Position numbers and translations under genes: made by a program. Source: Algoriphagus terrigena DSM 22685 (GTDB lineage: Bacteria; Bacteroidota; Bacteroidia; Cytophagales; Cyclobacteriaceae). From it: a stretch of 64,000 bases of DNA. Below, in pieces: positions 17,885-25,818 of this stretch. The first letter of the stretch is position 1. Each line of letters opens with the position of its first letter. A model generated the notes under the pieces. That model was given only the letters and a program-made list of their open reading frames with translations. It was not told the origin of the DNA and made no database searches. The stretch is taken from contig NZ_AUBW01000014.1 of assembly GCF_000429445.1 (NCBI RefSeq), positions 62,001 to 126,000 on the forward strand, in the 5' to 3' direction.

Positions 17885-20524
17885 ATGGAGTTTATCTATC
17901 GAATCCCGCTGTTCCAGTTTGACCATGAGAACCCTGAAGAGTTGGAGCAAAACCGACCGGAAATCCTGGAGGCAATCTCACTGTCGTCACCGGAGTTTAG
18001 TCAGGAACTGGCCAAAAAGCCATTTGCCGAACTGGAGCACAAACTGAAGATCAAGCTACGAAAGTACCTTCTTCGGGGAAGGTTCCGCCCCACTCCCTTC
18101 GGCAGGTTTGCAGGAGTGGGAATTGGAAAGTGGGGAGCAAACTTAAAACTCGAAACCCCTTTCCGGATCACAGATTTGCCATCCAGTGAACAATCCAATA
18201 CCAAGTCTACCCTACCTGGACCTTATGAAGGTCTTTATCGGCTTCTGCCGGGGATTTCCAAAAAACACGGATACTACCACGCCACCGTGTGGGATGGTGA
18301 AACCGACAGATGGGTCGACTGCAAGGTTCAAGAAAACAGTCTGTTGGATGAACTCTTGGAAATTCCTCAGCCTTTCGATTTTCAGCAGTTTGCCGGCCTG
18401 TTGGACATTCAGGAACCTGGACCCAGCCTTGAAATGGCCAAACACACCTGGAATGACATCCTTGCAACCGGCCTCTTGACACCAGAATGGCTGCCAAGAA
18501 TTCCCGCCGGAACAGATTCAGTCCTCTCCAATCCATTGGAACTTCCCAAAACGGCGGAATCCATACTCACACAATTCACCGAAACCGCAGGCCATCTTTT
18601 CGCTCCCGAAGGAAGCAACTATGTTCAGGCGTTTATCGACTGGTTTGCCGGAAGCTATGATGACCGGTTCGTCGTACTTGAAGATCTCCTGAAAGAACGT
18701 GAATTTGTTTCCGGCCACTTTCTTGACCGACCGACAAAATCGATGGACCGGGAAGATGTCCTTGCCGCTCTGCTCTGCGAAAAAGGCGGTGAGAAAGCCA
18801 TCGACCTGAGCAGATCCTTTCCCAAAGCCCCGCTTCAGGAAAATATCTACGACCTGCAGCTGTTATACCGGCTTGACGCAAACCGAAACCCTGTCATCGA
18901 AAACATGGTATGCAACAGGCCATTCGTGTACCTGGGAAGATTCACCCGTGATCCACGGATAGCCGACTATGCCGGTAAAGTAAGAGATGTCATATATCCG
19001 AATCAAGACATCCTTTACGCGCATGTCGCCCTCAGGGAAACTGCAGCCATAGACCATATCTGCGATGTCCGCAACCTCTTCGATTATGAGATCACCCCAT
19101 TTGCTTCCACCTCCGAAAAAAAGCTTGGACTCAGGGATCTTTGGATAGGAATCAGCGGTAAAAGGATAGTTTTGGTTCACAAAAAGTCAGGATTCCAGGT
19201 GCTTCCCGTCATCTTACATCCCCTGAACGGAAACCAGGTCACCCATCCAGTCCTGCGCCTGCTATGGGAAACCGCACACCAGAACAACTACCGATTCCTG
19301 CCCTACCAAAGCAAGACCCTTCGGGATCTGCCGTATTGTCCCCGGCTGAACTGGGGTCCGGTTTGCCTTCAACCTGGAAAGTGGACGCTAAAAAAAGAAT
19401 CTTATCCGAACCGGAAAAGCCTGCAGGACCGATTGGACCAACTGAACGCCCCGCAGTTTCTTCTGGCAGGAAATCTGGACCGGGAACTGCTCATCAACCG
19501 GTTCAGGCCGGAAGATTTTACCATCCTCTGGCAGGAACTCCAGCGCAACGGAAGCATTTCAGCGACTGAGGCCCTTTGGTATCCCTCCGATCTTTTTCAA
19601 TCTGAAAAAGGAGTACCGCTCTATCCGCAGTTTGTCTACCATTCTTCCAAACAGCAGGTGATTCCCAAGATCGGGCCCGTATTCAATCCACTCTCCGACC
19701 CCCGGAAAGATTGTCTGTGCTTCAGTATTCAGGCCGGTCATTCCGATACGGGGGAAGTGCTGGAAAGACTGCTGCATCAGCTAAATGAGTGGAAATTCCC
19801 AAACCAGAAAATACCATGGTACTTCTTGCAGTACGGAAAAAACGGCGCAACAGAAATCCGTCTGCGCCTCCTGGATATTCCGCATTCCCGGGCAAGCCGG
19901 TGGCTGCTGCGGTTGGGAGCTTTTTTTATCAGTGAAGGCTTAACCTGGAAGACAACAGACTATTTCCCGGAAACCAGAAAATACGGGATCACCGGATTGG
20001 CCTGTTCCCACAAAATGTTCTGGCTTGAGTCCGCATTTCTGGCAGGCAGGAACAGGGATGGAACCCTGAATTTCCACCTTCCGGATTTATGGAAAGAAGA
20101 CCTGACCGTCTGGTTATGGCTCACGATACTTCGCGAATCCCAGCATGCAGCCGCACTGTTCAGAGAACTCCGGGCCCAGGTTCTCAACATGCCTGTATCC
20201 GAAACCAGAGCGCTAAAAAAAACCTACTCCCCTGTCGAAAAACCGGACTTGGAAAACTTCCCGATTGAGGAATATCTCCAAACGATAGCCAACCATGAGT
20301 ACTTCAGCGCAGGAACAGACCAATCCGGCAACCTCCTGTTCAACCATCTGCATATGATGGTCAACCGCTTCTTTCCGGCAGACACCCGTGAGCGGGAAGG
20401 CAGGATCAGGTACAGACTCTACCGAGAGCTCGGCCGGTGGATGCATACTGACAAACAGGCTGTCGGCTACCCCCAACCCCGCCAGAGCGATCCGCACTCA
20501 TCTGATCAGCTTCTTATCCATTAA
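17885..20524 (+). CDS. Full-length class I lanthipeptide dehydratase (LanB)
   Basis: 879 aa. The N-terminal glutamylation part carries RFRPTPFGRFAG at residues 66-77, a near-perfect match to the conserved LanB motif, and the C-terminal SpaB-type elimination part spans about 595-860 with WYFLQYGKNG, RKYGITGL and LLFNHLHMMVNRFF. Such enzymes use glutamyl-tRNA to dehydrate Ser/Thr in a precursor peptide. Both halves are fused, so it is not the split thiopeptide form. No LanC cyclase, ABC exporter or leader protease is in the window. Expression is probably set by the box at 17796. It ends overlapping the response-regulator gene tail to tail by 27 bp. Candidate precursors lie at 22325 and 22637. 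Confidence 0.9.
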   Translation: MEFIYRIPLFQFDHENPEELEQNRPEILEAISLSSPEFSQELAKKPFAELEHKLKIKLRKYLLRGRFRPTPFGRFAGVGIGKWGANLKLETPFRITDLPSSEQSNTKSTLPGPYEGLYRLLPGISKKHGYYHATVWDGETDRWVDCKVQENSLLDELLEIPQPFDFQQFAGLLDIQEPGPSLEMAKHTWNDILATGLLTPEWLPRIPAGTDSVLSNPLELPKTAESILTQFTETAGHLFAPEGSNYVQAFIDWFAGSYDDRFVVLEDLLKEREFVSGHFLDRPTKSMDREDVLAALLCEKGGEKAIDLSRSFPKAPLQENIYDLQLLYRLDANRNPVIENMVCNRPFVYLGRFTRDPRIADYAGKVRDVIYPNQDILYAHVALRETAAIDHICDVRNLFDYEITPFASTSEKKLGLRDLWIGISGKRIVLVHKKSGFQVLPVILHPLNGNQVTHPVLRLLWETAHQNNYRFLPYQSKTLRDLPYCPRLNWGPVCLQPGKWTLKKESYPNRKSLQDRLDQLNAPQFLLAGNLDRELLINRFRPEDFTILWQELQRNGSISATEALWYPSDLFQSEKGVPLYPQFVYHSSKQQVIPKIGPVFNPLSDPRKDCLCFSIQAGHSDTGEVLERLLHQLNEWKFPNQKIPWYFLQYGKNGATEIRLRLLDIPHSRASRWLLRLGAFFISEGLTWKTTDYFPETRKYGITGLACSHKMFWLESAFLAGRNRDGTLNFHLPDLWKEDLTVWLWLTILRESQHAAALFRELRAQVLNMPVSETRALKKTYSPVEKPDLENFPIEEYLQTIANHEYFSAGTDQSGNLLFNHLHMMVNRFFPADTREREGRIRYRLYRELGRWMHTDKQAVGYPQPRQSDPHSSDQLLIH

Positions 20525-21226
20525 AACCTGAATCTCATGCTTGTAGGTCCTGCTCACCGGAACGCTTTGGCCGGATATCAGGATACATTCATCAGGTAGC
20601 AGGGTTTGGACTTTTTGGATGTTGACCGCGTAGGACTGGTGGACCCTGATCATAAAGGGAGATTTCAGCTTGGCAAGACTGACCAGGAAGGGGTTGGTCA
20701 ACACCACTGTCGGCCCTTTTTCCAAATAAACAAGGGAATCCTTTTCCTGTTGCTCCATATACAGGATATCCGATGGCCTGATAAAATGTTTCCGGTGACT
20801 CAGCTTTTCACCCACCACCACATAATCCTCGTCGATGACCTGCCTGAGCACAAAGCCCGTGTCCACCTTTTCCCCTGCCTTCAACAGCGCCTCCGTAAGC
20901 TCCATGGGGTCGGGCGGCTTCACCAGAAAATCGACGGCTTTTACCCGAAAGCCCTGAACCGCGTACTTCTGGTGTCCGGAGCAGATAATGATGGGAATAC
21001 CGGTCTTCAGCAGCCTTCTGGAGATCTCCAGCCCCCCGAGTTCAGGCATGACGATGTCTGTAATCAGAATCTGGGCCTTACCCCTGCTGATCCATTCCAA
21101 TCCCTTGACCGGATCGGTCGTCGCAAAACTTACCTCGAAGTCCGGAAGCATCCGGATGAGGATAGTCAACAGATCCAATATGGACTCTTCATCGTCAATC
21201 AGCCCTACCTTGATCTTCGGATTCAT
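20498..21226 (-). CDS. LytTR response regulator
   Basis: 242 aa. Receiver domain with acidic pocket DDEE at residues 11-14 and phosphoacceptor D57 in ILITDIVMP; C-terminal LytTR domain (about 140-240) with VVGEKLSHRKHFI and VHQSYAVNI. Partner of the histidine kinase whose 3' end it overlaps by 32 bp. It probably binds the 30-bp boxes before lanB, the 49-codon gene and mauE. Confidence 0.92.
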   Translation of the reverse strand: MNPKIKVGLIDDEESILDLLTILIRMLPDFEVSFATTDPVKGLEWISRGKAQILITDIVMPELGGLEISRRLLKTGIPIIICSGHQKYAVQGFRVKAVDFLVKPPDPMELTEALLKAGEKVDTGFVLRQVIDEDYVVVGEKLSHRKHFIRPSDILYMEQQEKDSLVYLEKGPTVVLTNPFLVSLAKLKSPFMIRVHQSYAVNIQKVQTLLPDECILISGQSVPVSRTYKHEIQVLMDKKLIR

Positions 21227-22304
21227 ACGCTATGGTCAGTAACAGTGAATACTCTATCCCGTCCGAGGCAGTGAATACCTGGAACCTGTCCCCGAAGTGA
21301 TACCTGAGAATCCGGAATACAGATGCGGCACCAAACCCTGACCTCATCTTCCTTCCCGGAGTTCCGATGGCATTGGTAATGGTTGCAGAAAAATGCCAGC
21401 TGCCTTTCCCGGTACCGGGGAATAGAAAAAATCCAAATTTGCATGGAACGCTACTGTCTTCATACCTGCCGTGAAAGAACACGTTCTCGACAAGGGTAAG
21501 CAGGCAGAGTTTCGGCATCGGCAATCCAGACGCCGTCGGACCGATCTGATTGCGCACATCCACCGACAGTCTGGAAAAGCGCAGCCTCTGGCATTGCAGA
21601 TAATACATCACAGCCTGTACCTCTTCATTAAGAAAATTGGGATGGTTGAACTCTTTGAAGCTGTATTTGAGCAATGAGGTAAGGCTTGAAAACTCTGTCA
21701 GGAGCTCCGGCGACAGTTTGGCAATCCTTGCCGAGGTATGGCTCAGTGTGTTGAGGATAAAATGCGGACTGAGCTGCAGGGAGACATGCTCCATCTTCAG
21801 ACGTGCGTGTTCCATCTCCAGATCAAATTTCTTCCGGTTGAGTTGTTGGTTCCTCCACATCATCCAGATGGCACCTGCCAGTGCAAAGAAGTGAAGGAGT
21901 CGGGTGGACTCGTTCACCAAAAAGGACTTCAGTTCAGGTATTTCTCCCGTCTGATAGCTGAGTATGGCAAGCTTGCCTCCAAAAAAAGATGACAGCGTTA
22001 CCAACAGGATAAGTACCGCTGCCAATCTTTTGCGGCCAGTAAAAAACAGGGGAAGGAACACGCCAAAAAAAACGGCGATTACTGCAAATCCGCCCATAAA
22101 GTTATAACCCGGAATCAGCCACTTTGAAATTTTCCCATGGAGGATCAGAGTCGCACCGATGTCTACCACCAGATAGCTGATCCACACGGCCAGCAATAAC
22201 ATCAACGGCCTTTCCAAAAACCAGGCAGTGATGCGAGTTCTGCCAAAATCCCCGTCAGTTCTACCCGAGGGGAAGTTCCTGATCGCTTTCTCACTAGTTT
22301 TCAT
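21195..22304 (-). CDS. LytS-type sensor histidine kinase
   Basis: 369 aa from the ATG at 22304. About four membrane helices (residues 35-140) are followed by the LytS-type H-box QLSPHFILNTL and an N-box LTLVENVFFHGRYED; the ATP-binding C-terminus is short. It pairs with the response regulator. A later in-frame ATG at 22202 begins right at the first membrane helix; using it would leave the box at 22237-22266 in a true intergenic region, which I find attractive but cannot prove. With the 22304 start the kinase gene overlaps the promoter of the divergent small gene. Confidence 0.88.
   Translation of the reverse strand: MKTSEKAIRNFPSGRTDGDFGRTRITAWFLERPLMLLLAVWISYLVVDIGATLILHGKISKWLIPGYNFMGGFAVIAVFFGVFLPLFFTGRKRLAAVLILLVTLSSFFGGKLAILSYQTGEIPELKSFLVNESTRLLHFFALAGAIWMMWRNQQLNRKKFDLEMEHARLKMEHVSLQLSPHFILNTLSHTSARIAKLSPELLTEFSSLTSLLKYSFKEFNHPNFLNEEVQAVMYYLQCQRLRFSRLSVDVRNQIGPTASGLPMPKLCLLTLVENVFFHGRYEDSSVPCKFGFFLFPGTGKGSWHFSATITNAIGTPGRKMRSGFGAASVFRILRYHFGDRFQVFTASDGIEYSLLLTIAYESEDQGRAD
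22237..22266 (+). promoter_or_regulatory. LytTR-type direct-repeat box 2
   Basis: GTTCTGCCA, 12 bp beginning AAATC, then GTTCTACCC. Exactly 28 bp downstream is TAGTTTTC (22295-22302), and the ATG of the 49-codon gene follows after 22 bp. The geometry is that of the lanB promoter to within one base. The box also lies inside the annotated 5' end of the kinase gene on the other strand. Confidence 0.68.
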
Positions 22305-22324
22305 CGTACCAAAATTCAAAAATC

Positions 22325-22474
22325 ATGAAAAATCAACACCTCTTAGAAGATTGCCAAAAGGCAATGAAATCCGCCAAAAAGACTGCTTTCCGAAGTCTAA
22401 ACCACCAAAGCAGGGGGAAAGAAACCATCAGCTTCTTCCATGAGTGCCCGACCACGATTATTACCAGTGTCTGA
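22325..22474 (+). CDS. Candidate lanthipeptide precursor, 49 aa
   Basis: A 49-codon frame begins with MKNQHLLEDCQ, contains the leader-like stretch RSLNHQSRGKETI and ends HECPTTIITSV. The tail has a Cys plus several Thr/Ser, the substrates of a LanB enzyme and of thioether ring formation. Three lines of evidence support it: the same box-to-TA-to-ATG spacing as lanB, a strong terminator hairpin at 22499-22527, and partial similarity of its ETI-x5-CP segment to the small frame at 22637. KETI-type segments occur in leaders of Bacteroidota class I lanthipeptides. There is no GG cleavage motif, which weakens the case. It is too short for most gene finders. Confidence 0.5.
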   Translation: MKNQHLLEDCQKAMKSAKKTAFRSLNHQSRGKETISFFHECPTTIITSV

Positions 22475-22498
22475 GATCTGGAGTCGGAAACCTGCCCA

Positions 22499-22527
22499 AG
22501 AAAGACCTGCCTCCGGCGGGTCTTTCT
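22499..22527 (+). terminator. Intrinsic terminator after the 49-codon gene
   Basis: A 13-bp stem (AGAAAGACCTGCC with GGCGGGTCTTTCT, one G-U pair) and a 3-nt loop. On the plus strand it is followed by a pyrimidine-rich stretch (CTTTG). It starts 24 bp after the stop codon. Confidence 0.7.
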
Positions 22528-22636
22528 CTTTGCCCATAATCCCACCCAATCAAAATACAGTCAGGAACCAACAGCAAACCTACCTTTAAGGGGTTTCCGT
22601 TGTTCCTGCCTTGCAATAGGCGGTACCGGCCACAAC

Positions 22637-22789
22637 ATGGAGGACAGTCCAATCCACGGAGTGACTGACGTGATTCGGCCAGCAAAAAACCGGATCACCT
22701 CAAAAGCATCGGGAAATCGCAGTATCCCTATCAAATCGGAGACAATACAGGACCAAAGGGACTGCCCACCCAGCTGGCCTGTTTTATAA
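22637..22789 (+). CDS. Possible second precursor peptide, 50 aa
   Basis: A 50-codon frame starting MEDSPIHGVTDVIRPAKN. Its C-terminal part, RSIPIKSETIQDQRDCPPSW, matches the first candidate at RS[LI], ETI and [DE]CP, with exactly the same ETI-to-CP spacing. I see no box directly before it; a weak TACCTTTA lies near 22586. It could be a paralogue or a decayed copy. Confidence is limited because the shared positions are few. Confidence 0.28.
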   Translation: MEDSPIHGVTDVIRPAKNRITSKASGNRSIPIKSETIQDQRDCPPSWPVL

Positions 22790-22976
22790 AAAATATCTCA
22801 CTCGCAATTAACAATTTAATGATTTCCGGCAGCTTTCCAAAGCCCCCTAAGCTCCTCTTCAATCGCCAGTCCGCCAAGGCCCGAAAAACAGATAAGCTCC
22901 AGAATCAAAAAAAAACCAATCCCGAACACCTAAAAAAGTACCCGCTTCAATCCAAAATAACCCTATCAATCTGTCA

Positions 22977-23006
22977 ATTCTGCCAAAATCCCTGCTGATT
23001 CTACCA
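22977..23006 (+). promoter_or_regulatory. LytTR-type direct-repeat box 3 (upstream of mauE-like gene)
   Basis: ATTCTGCCA, 12 bp beginning AAATC, then ATTCTACCA: the cleanest of the three copies. At the same 28-bp offset stands GAATTTAG (23035-23042), a weaker -7 element. The next gene start is 23172, implying a leader of about 125 nt that contains the 15-bp tandem repeat. Confidence 0.65.
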
Positions 23007-23092
23007 CATCGGTACCAGAAAGCAAATCCTGTTGGAATTTAGACACAGCCAATAAGGAAGCCGAAAAGCATCCGAAGCGGACGGATAAAATA

Positions 23093-23152
23093 GGTAAGAC
23101 TAAAATTGATAAGACTCAAATAGATAAGACTCAAATAGATAAAACTTAAAAA
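23093..23152 (+). repeat. 15-bp tandem repeat, about four units
   Basis: Two exact units of GATAAGACTCAAATA (23108-23122 and 23123-23137), flanked by degenerate units GGTAAGACTAAAATT and GATAAAACTTAAAAA. It ends 19 bp before the mauE-like ATG, inside the predicted transcript leader. Confidence 0.85.
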
Positions 23153-23171
23153 AACAAAGGGAACACGCACC

Positions 23172-23609
23172 ATGAAAACAATTCTGTCAATACCCACAGC
23201 TGCGCTTATCCTGCTTTGGACTTATACCGGGCTGGACAAGATTGTTCGGTTTGAGGATAGCCGAAAGGCCTTCCACAACCAGACATTTCCGGCCGAACTC
23301 GCCGAGATCCTGAGCTACGCCGTACCCGCAGCGGAATTGCTGATTGTTGTAGTCATGCTTTTTTCAATGACCCGATGGTGGGGGATGTTGGGAAGCTTGT
23401 TACTGCTGACCGTCTTTACCACCTACGTCGGTTTGATTTGGGTAGAGGCATTTCCCAGGATACCCTGCAACTGTGCAGGAATATTGGAAAGCCTTGGCTG
23501 GGCGGAACACTTCTGGATGAACCTGTTCTTCATCGGTATATCCGTCTTTGGACTTTACAAAGACAAAGCAAAAAAGCCAAAGACGGGGTCTTCGGCTTTA
23601 GGGTGTTAA
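23172..23609 (+). CDS. MauE/DoxX-like redox-associated membrane protein
   Basis: 145 aa with four membrane helices (about 5-20, 45-63, 70-92, 113-131). The signature is a conserved CxC in IPCNCAGI between helices 3 and 4. MauE-like proteins help form disulfides or mature exported redox proteins. Box 3 and a long leader precede it. It may serve the small exported peptide downstream, which has two cysteines in its mature part, and the TlpA-like protein; that is inference. Confidence 0.8.
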   Translation: MKTILSIPTAALILLWTYTGLDKIVRFEDSRKAFHNQTFPAELAEILSYAVPAAELLIVVVMLFSMTRWWGMLGSLLLLTVFTTYVGLIWVEAFPRIPCNCAGILESLGWAEHFWMNLFFIGISVFGLYKDKAKKPKTGSSALGC

Positions 23610-23714
23610 GCTTTAATCAGGAAGTCTATCACATTACACAATAAATATAACTAATATAATGTAGATACCCAACAGTAGTTAGTAGACAAATACAAATTTT
23701 ACGGTGACAAAAAA

Positions 23715-23740
23715 GGGCGGCGGGGTGGGCTCCGCCGCCC
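23715..23740 (-). terminator. GC-rich hairpin with T-run on the minus strand
   Basis: Perfect 9-bp stem GGGCGGCGG/CCGCCGCCC with an 8-nt loop, preceded on the plus strand by six A, so it is a terminator for minus-strand transcripts. No minus-strand gene is evident upstream of it (up to 24349), so it may end antisense transcription or read-through from the SusD operon. Confidence 0.6.
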
Positions 23741-23824
23741 AACAGTCCGAACATTGCGAGTGAAGGACTGCAAAAAATATCGATTAGGCTCTCGAAGCAA
23801 TCCGCTTCGGGAAGCCTCAAAGCA

Positions 23825-23881
23825 TACACTGCCTCTTCCTGAAGCAGGGAGTAGGAAGACCTGCTTAACCTCGGCAGTGTA
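23825..23881 (+). ncRNA. Candidate structured RNA between mauE-like and small peptide genes
   Basis: An outer 9-bp stem (TACACTGCC/GGCAGTGTA) encloses two 7-bp helices that overlap: TCTTCCT with AGGAAGA, and AAGCAGG with CCTGCTT. Because the inner strands alternate, the two helices either form a tight pseudoknot or, more likely given no linker between the last two strands, exclude each other. Further complementary words (AGGGAG/CTCCCT) follow. The gap to the next gene is about 140 nt. It could be a cis-acting switch. Only inspection supports this. Confidence 0.35.
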
Positions 23882-24021
23882 GGGAGACAAACCGGCTCCC
23901 TGACCGGAGTAATCCGGGCGGTTTCGCAGAAAGGGCAGGGATCGCAGATGCAGTCCACTGTCCCAAAGCACCTTAACCATTTGTTTAACAAGAGGGAAAA
24001 CCCTCACATCCAAAAACGATT

Positions 24022-24300
24022 ATGAACCGAATATCCAAACTTCTCCCCGCACTTGCATTGTTGCTGGGAGCAACCCTGGCCATGGCGATGAATTTCCCAG
24101 GCAACCCGACGGAGCGTTATGCAAAAGATCCGTCTGCAGAAATATGGTATGACCTGACCGGGATCACCCCGGGTGGATCAACCTATCATTGTGATGTGAT
24201 TTCCGGCACCTGCTCAAGAGAAGAACCGATGACTGGTGCTGATCAAGTGGAAAACGGAACCTTCGTCAAGAACGGAAACCTGCCCGTAGTAAACCCTTGA
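24022..24300 (+). CDS. Small exported peptide, DUF6520-like
   Basis: 92 aa: signal peptide MNRISKLLPALALLLGATLAM, then a mature part of about 68 residues with two Cys in YHCDVISGTCSREE and a C-terminal NGNLPVVNP. Small exported proteins of this type are common beside MauE-like and SusC genes in Bacteroidota and their function is unknown. The mature part has Ser/Thr near the two cysteines, so I considered it as a LanB substrate; the Sec signal makes a secreted redox or carrier role more likely. Confidence 0.75.
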   Translation: MNRISKLLPALALLLGATLAMAMNFPGNPTERYAKDPSAEIWYDLTGITPGGSTYHCDVISGTCSREEPMTGADQVENGTFVKNGNLPVVNP

Positions 24301-24314
24301 TCTTTTTCTTTTAA

Positions 24315-24343
24315 GGAGGGCATTGCCGCTGGCGATGCCCTCC
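24315..24343. terminator. Bidirectional terminator between convergent genes
   Basis: 13-bp stem (GGAGGGCATTGCC/GGCGATGCCCTCC, one wobble) with loop GCT, T-runs on both sides. It serves the small exported peptide gene and the SusD-like gene. Confidence 0.85.
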
Positions 24344-24348
24344 CTTTT

Positions 24349-25710
24349 TTACCTAACATTCTGCACCAAGGGGTTCAGGTTCATCTCGGCCGGAGGGATC
24401 AAAAACGTGTACCGCGTATCGCCCGGTGGAAGGATTGATTCCTGGTCGTTATAGTTCCTACTCAAGGTCACCTGAAGTTCAGGATAGAAATTGTACCGCT
24501 TCAGATCCAGCCATCGGACCGTCCGAAAGACCAACTCCTTTCTCCTTTCTTCTACAATCCGCAGCAAAAGGTTATTTCCTGAAAGTCCGGACAGACCCTC
24601 AAATCCCGCCTCCATCCGGTGTTCCAACAAATAGTTTACAGCCTCCAAAGCCTCATCCTCCTCTCCCAGCCTAAAGGCACTTTCCGCCAGGTTCAAGACA
24701 ACCTCATCCGTGGCAATCCCTCCAAAGAAATAGAAGTCCCCGGTGTAATTCCCCCTGAAGTTCAATCTATCCTCCGTGCCACTCGGCTCAAAAAAGAACT
24801 TCAGCCTCAGGTCCGCACTGTCATACAGGCTGACCAGCTCGGGGTTCACAAAGTTGTCGGCACTGAGGGTAACGGTGGTCGTATATTGCTGTTGGTGATG
24901 GATCACTTCGGGATTAAAAACCTCAAAAGAATAAGGCAGATCGGTCTCGATAGTTTTATAGTCCATGAGTTCATTTCCGATCTCCAACGCCTTTTTTGAG
25001 TGTTCATAAGCCAAGTCATAGCGGTGCATGTTTAGGTACACCCTGGACAGCATGGCATGTGCTGCCCACTTGGATGGTCTGGTCGGGATGTCCGACTTCT
25101 CTTCCAATACCTGCGTCCCTGCCTCCAGATCAGCGATGAGCTGCGAAAAGCTCTCGAGCATGGTGGACCGCTTCACCTTTTGGTTGATATCCGAAGTAAG
25201 CCGGATAGGGATTCCCAACTGGTCCATCCTGTCCGGATCGTAAGGTTCGGCAAAATGCATCAGCACTTCATAATGGCCCATGGCACGGAAAAACCTGGCT
25301 GAAGCAGCCAGTTCCTCCATCCGTTGCCGCTCGGCCCCGTTGGCCGGCTCGTAGTCGGCCAATCCATCCAGGACCACGTTGGCATAAAAAACCTTCCCAT
25401 ACGGGATAATCCAGTTGACATCCTCTTCGTCAGCTATGTACAGTTCTTTCTCCCAGAAATACAGGGCAGTCATAGTGAAAGGCAATCGCTGGAGAAGCCC
25501 ATTACCGAAGAAAAGGTCATCCGAACTGATCATCCCGTTTACTGGAAAGGAGTTCATACCCCGCTGCTCGGCATCCAGAAGCCCCTGATAGTCGTCCAGG
25601 GTCGAAGGGATGACCAGATTCTGTTTGGGTTTGGCATCCAGAAACTCGGTGCAGGACTGCAGCGTCATGCCTGCAAATGCCCATGCGATTATTAAATAGC
25701 ATTTTTTCAT
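24349..25710 (-). CDS. RagB/SusD-family outer-membrane lipoprotein
   Basis: 453 aa. Lipoprotein signal with lipobox TLQSC near residue 20 (MTLQSCTEFLDAKPKQNLV), the FLDAKPKQNLVIPST start typical of SusD proteins, TPR-like helices (SRVYLNMHRYDLAYEHSKKA) and the C-terminal ERRKELVFRTVRWLDLKRY. SusD proteins lid the SusC transporter and bind the substrate. Last gene of a minus-strand operon, 108 bp after susC. Confidence 0.92.
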   Translation of the reverse strand: MKKCYLIIAWAFAGMTLQSCTEFLDAKPKQNLVIPSTLDDYQGLLDAEQRGMNSFPVNGMISSDDLFFGNGLLQRLPFTMTALYFWEKELYIADEEDVNWIIPYGKVFYANVVLDGLADYEPANGAERQRMEELAASARFFRAMGHYEVLMHFAEPYDPDRMDQLGIPIRLTSDINQKVKRSTMLESFSQLIADLEAGTQVLEEKSDIPTRPSKWAAHAMLSRVYLNMHRYDLAYEHSKKALEIGNELMDYKTIETDLPYSFEVFNPEVIHHQQQYTTTVTLSADNFVNPELVSLYDSADLRLKFFFEPSGTEDRLNFRGNYTGDFYFFGGIATDEVVLNLAESAFRLGEEDEALEAVNYLLEHRMEAGFEGLSGLSGNNLLLRIVEERRKELVFRTVRWLDLKRYNFYPELQVTLSRNYNDQESILPPGDTRYTFLIPPAEMNLNPLVQNVR

Positions 25711-25818
25711 TTTCTTATTGATTAAAGCAAATCCCGGGGTGCTCTTTTGGAGCGAAGACCCCTGTGAAGAATGTTAAAATCTGTCTTCCTTTACCCCGGA
25801 GATTTACTGGTTGAACTA

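Noticed and set aside
22819..22998. 59-codon frame ending in a three-Cys tail (SICQFCQNPC)
   Set aside because: Its C-terminus is formed by the sequence of regulatory box 3, so the cysteines are probably a by-product of the box. No ribosome-binding or terminator support.
23629..23991. 120-codon minus-strand frame in the mauE-peptide gap
   Set aside because: Composition is unlike real proteins of this genome, it covers a GC hairpin and the structured region, and has no neighbours on that strand.
24022..24300. Exported two-Cys peptide as the LanB substrate
   Set aside because: It has a Sec signal peptide rather than a cytosolic leader, so it would be exported unmodified. Kept as a small secreted protein.
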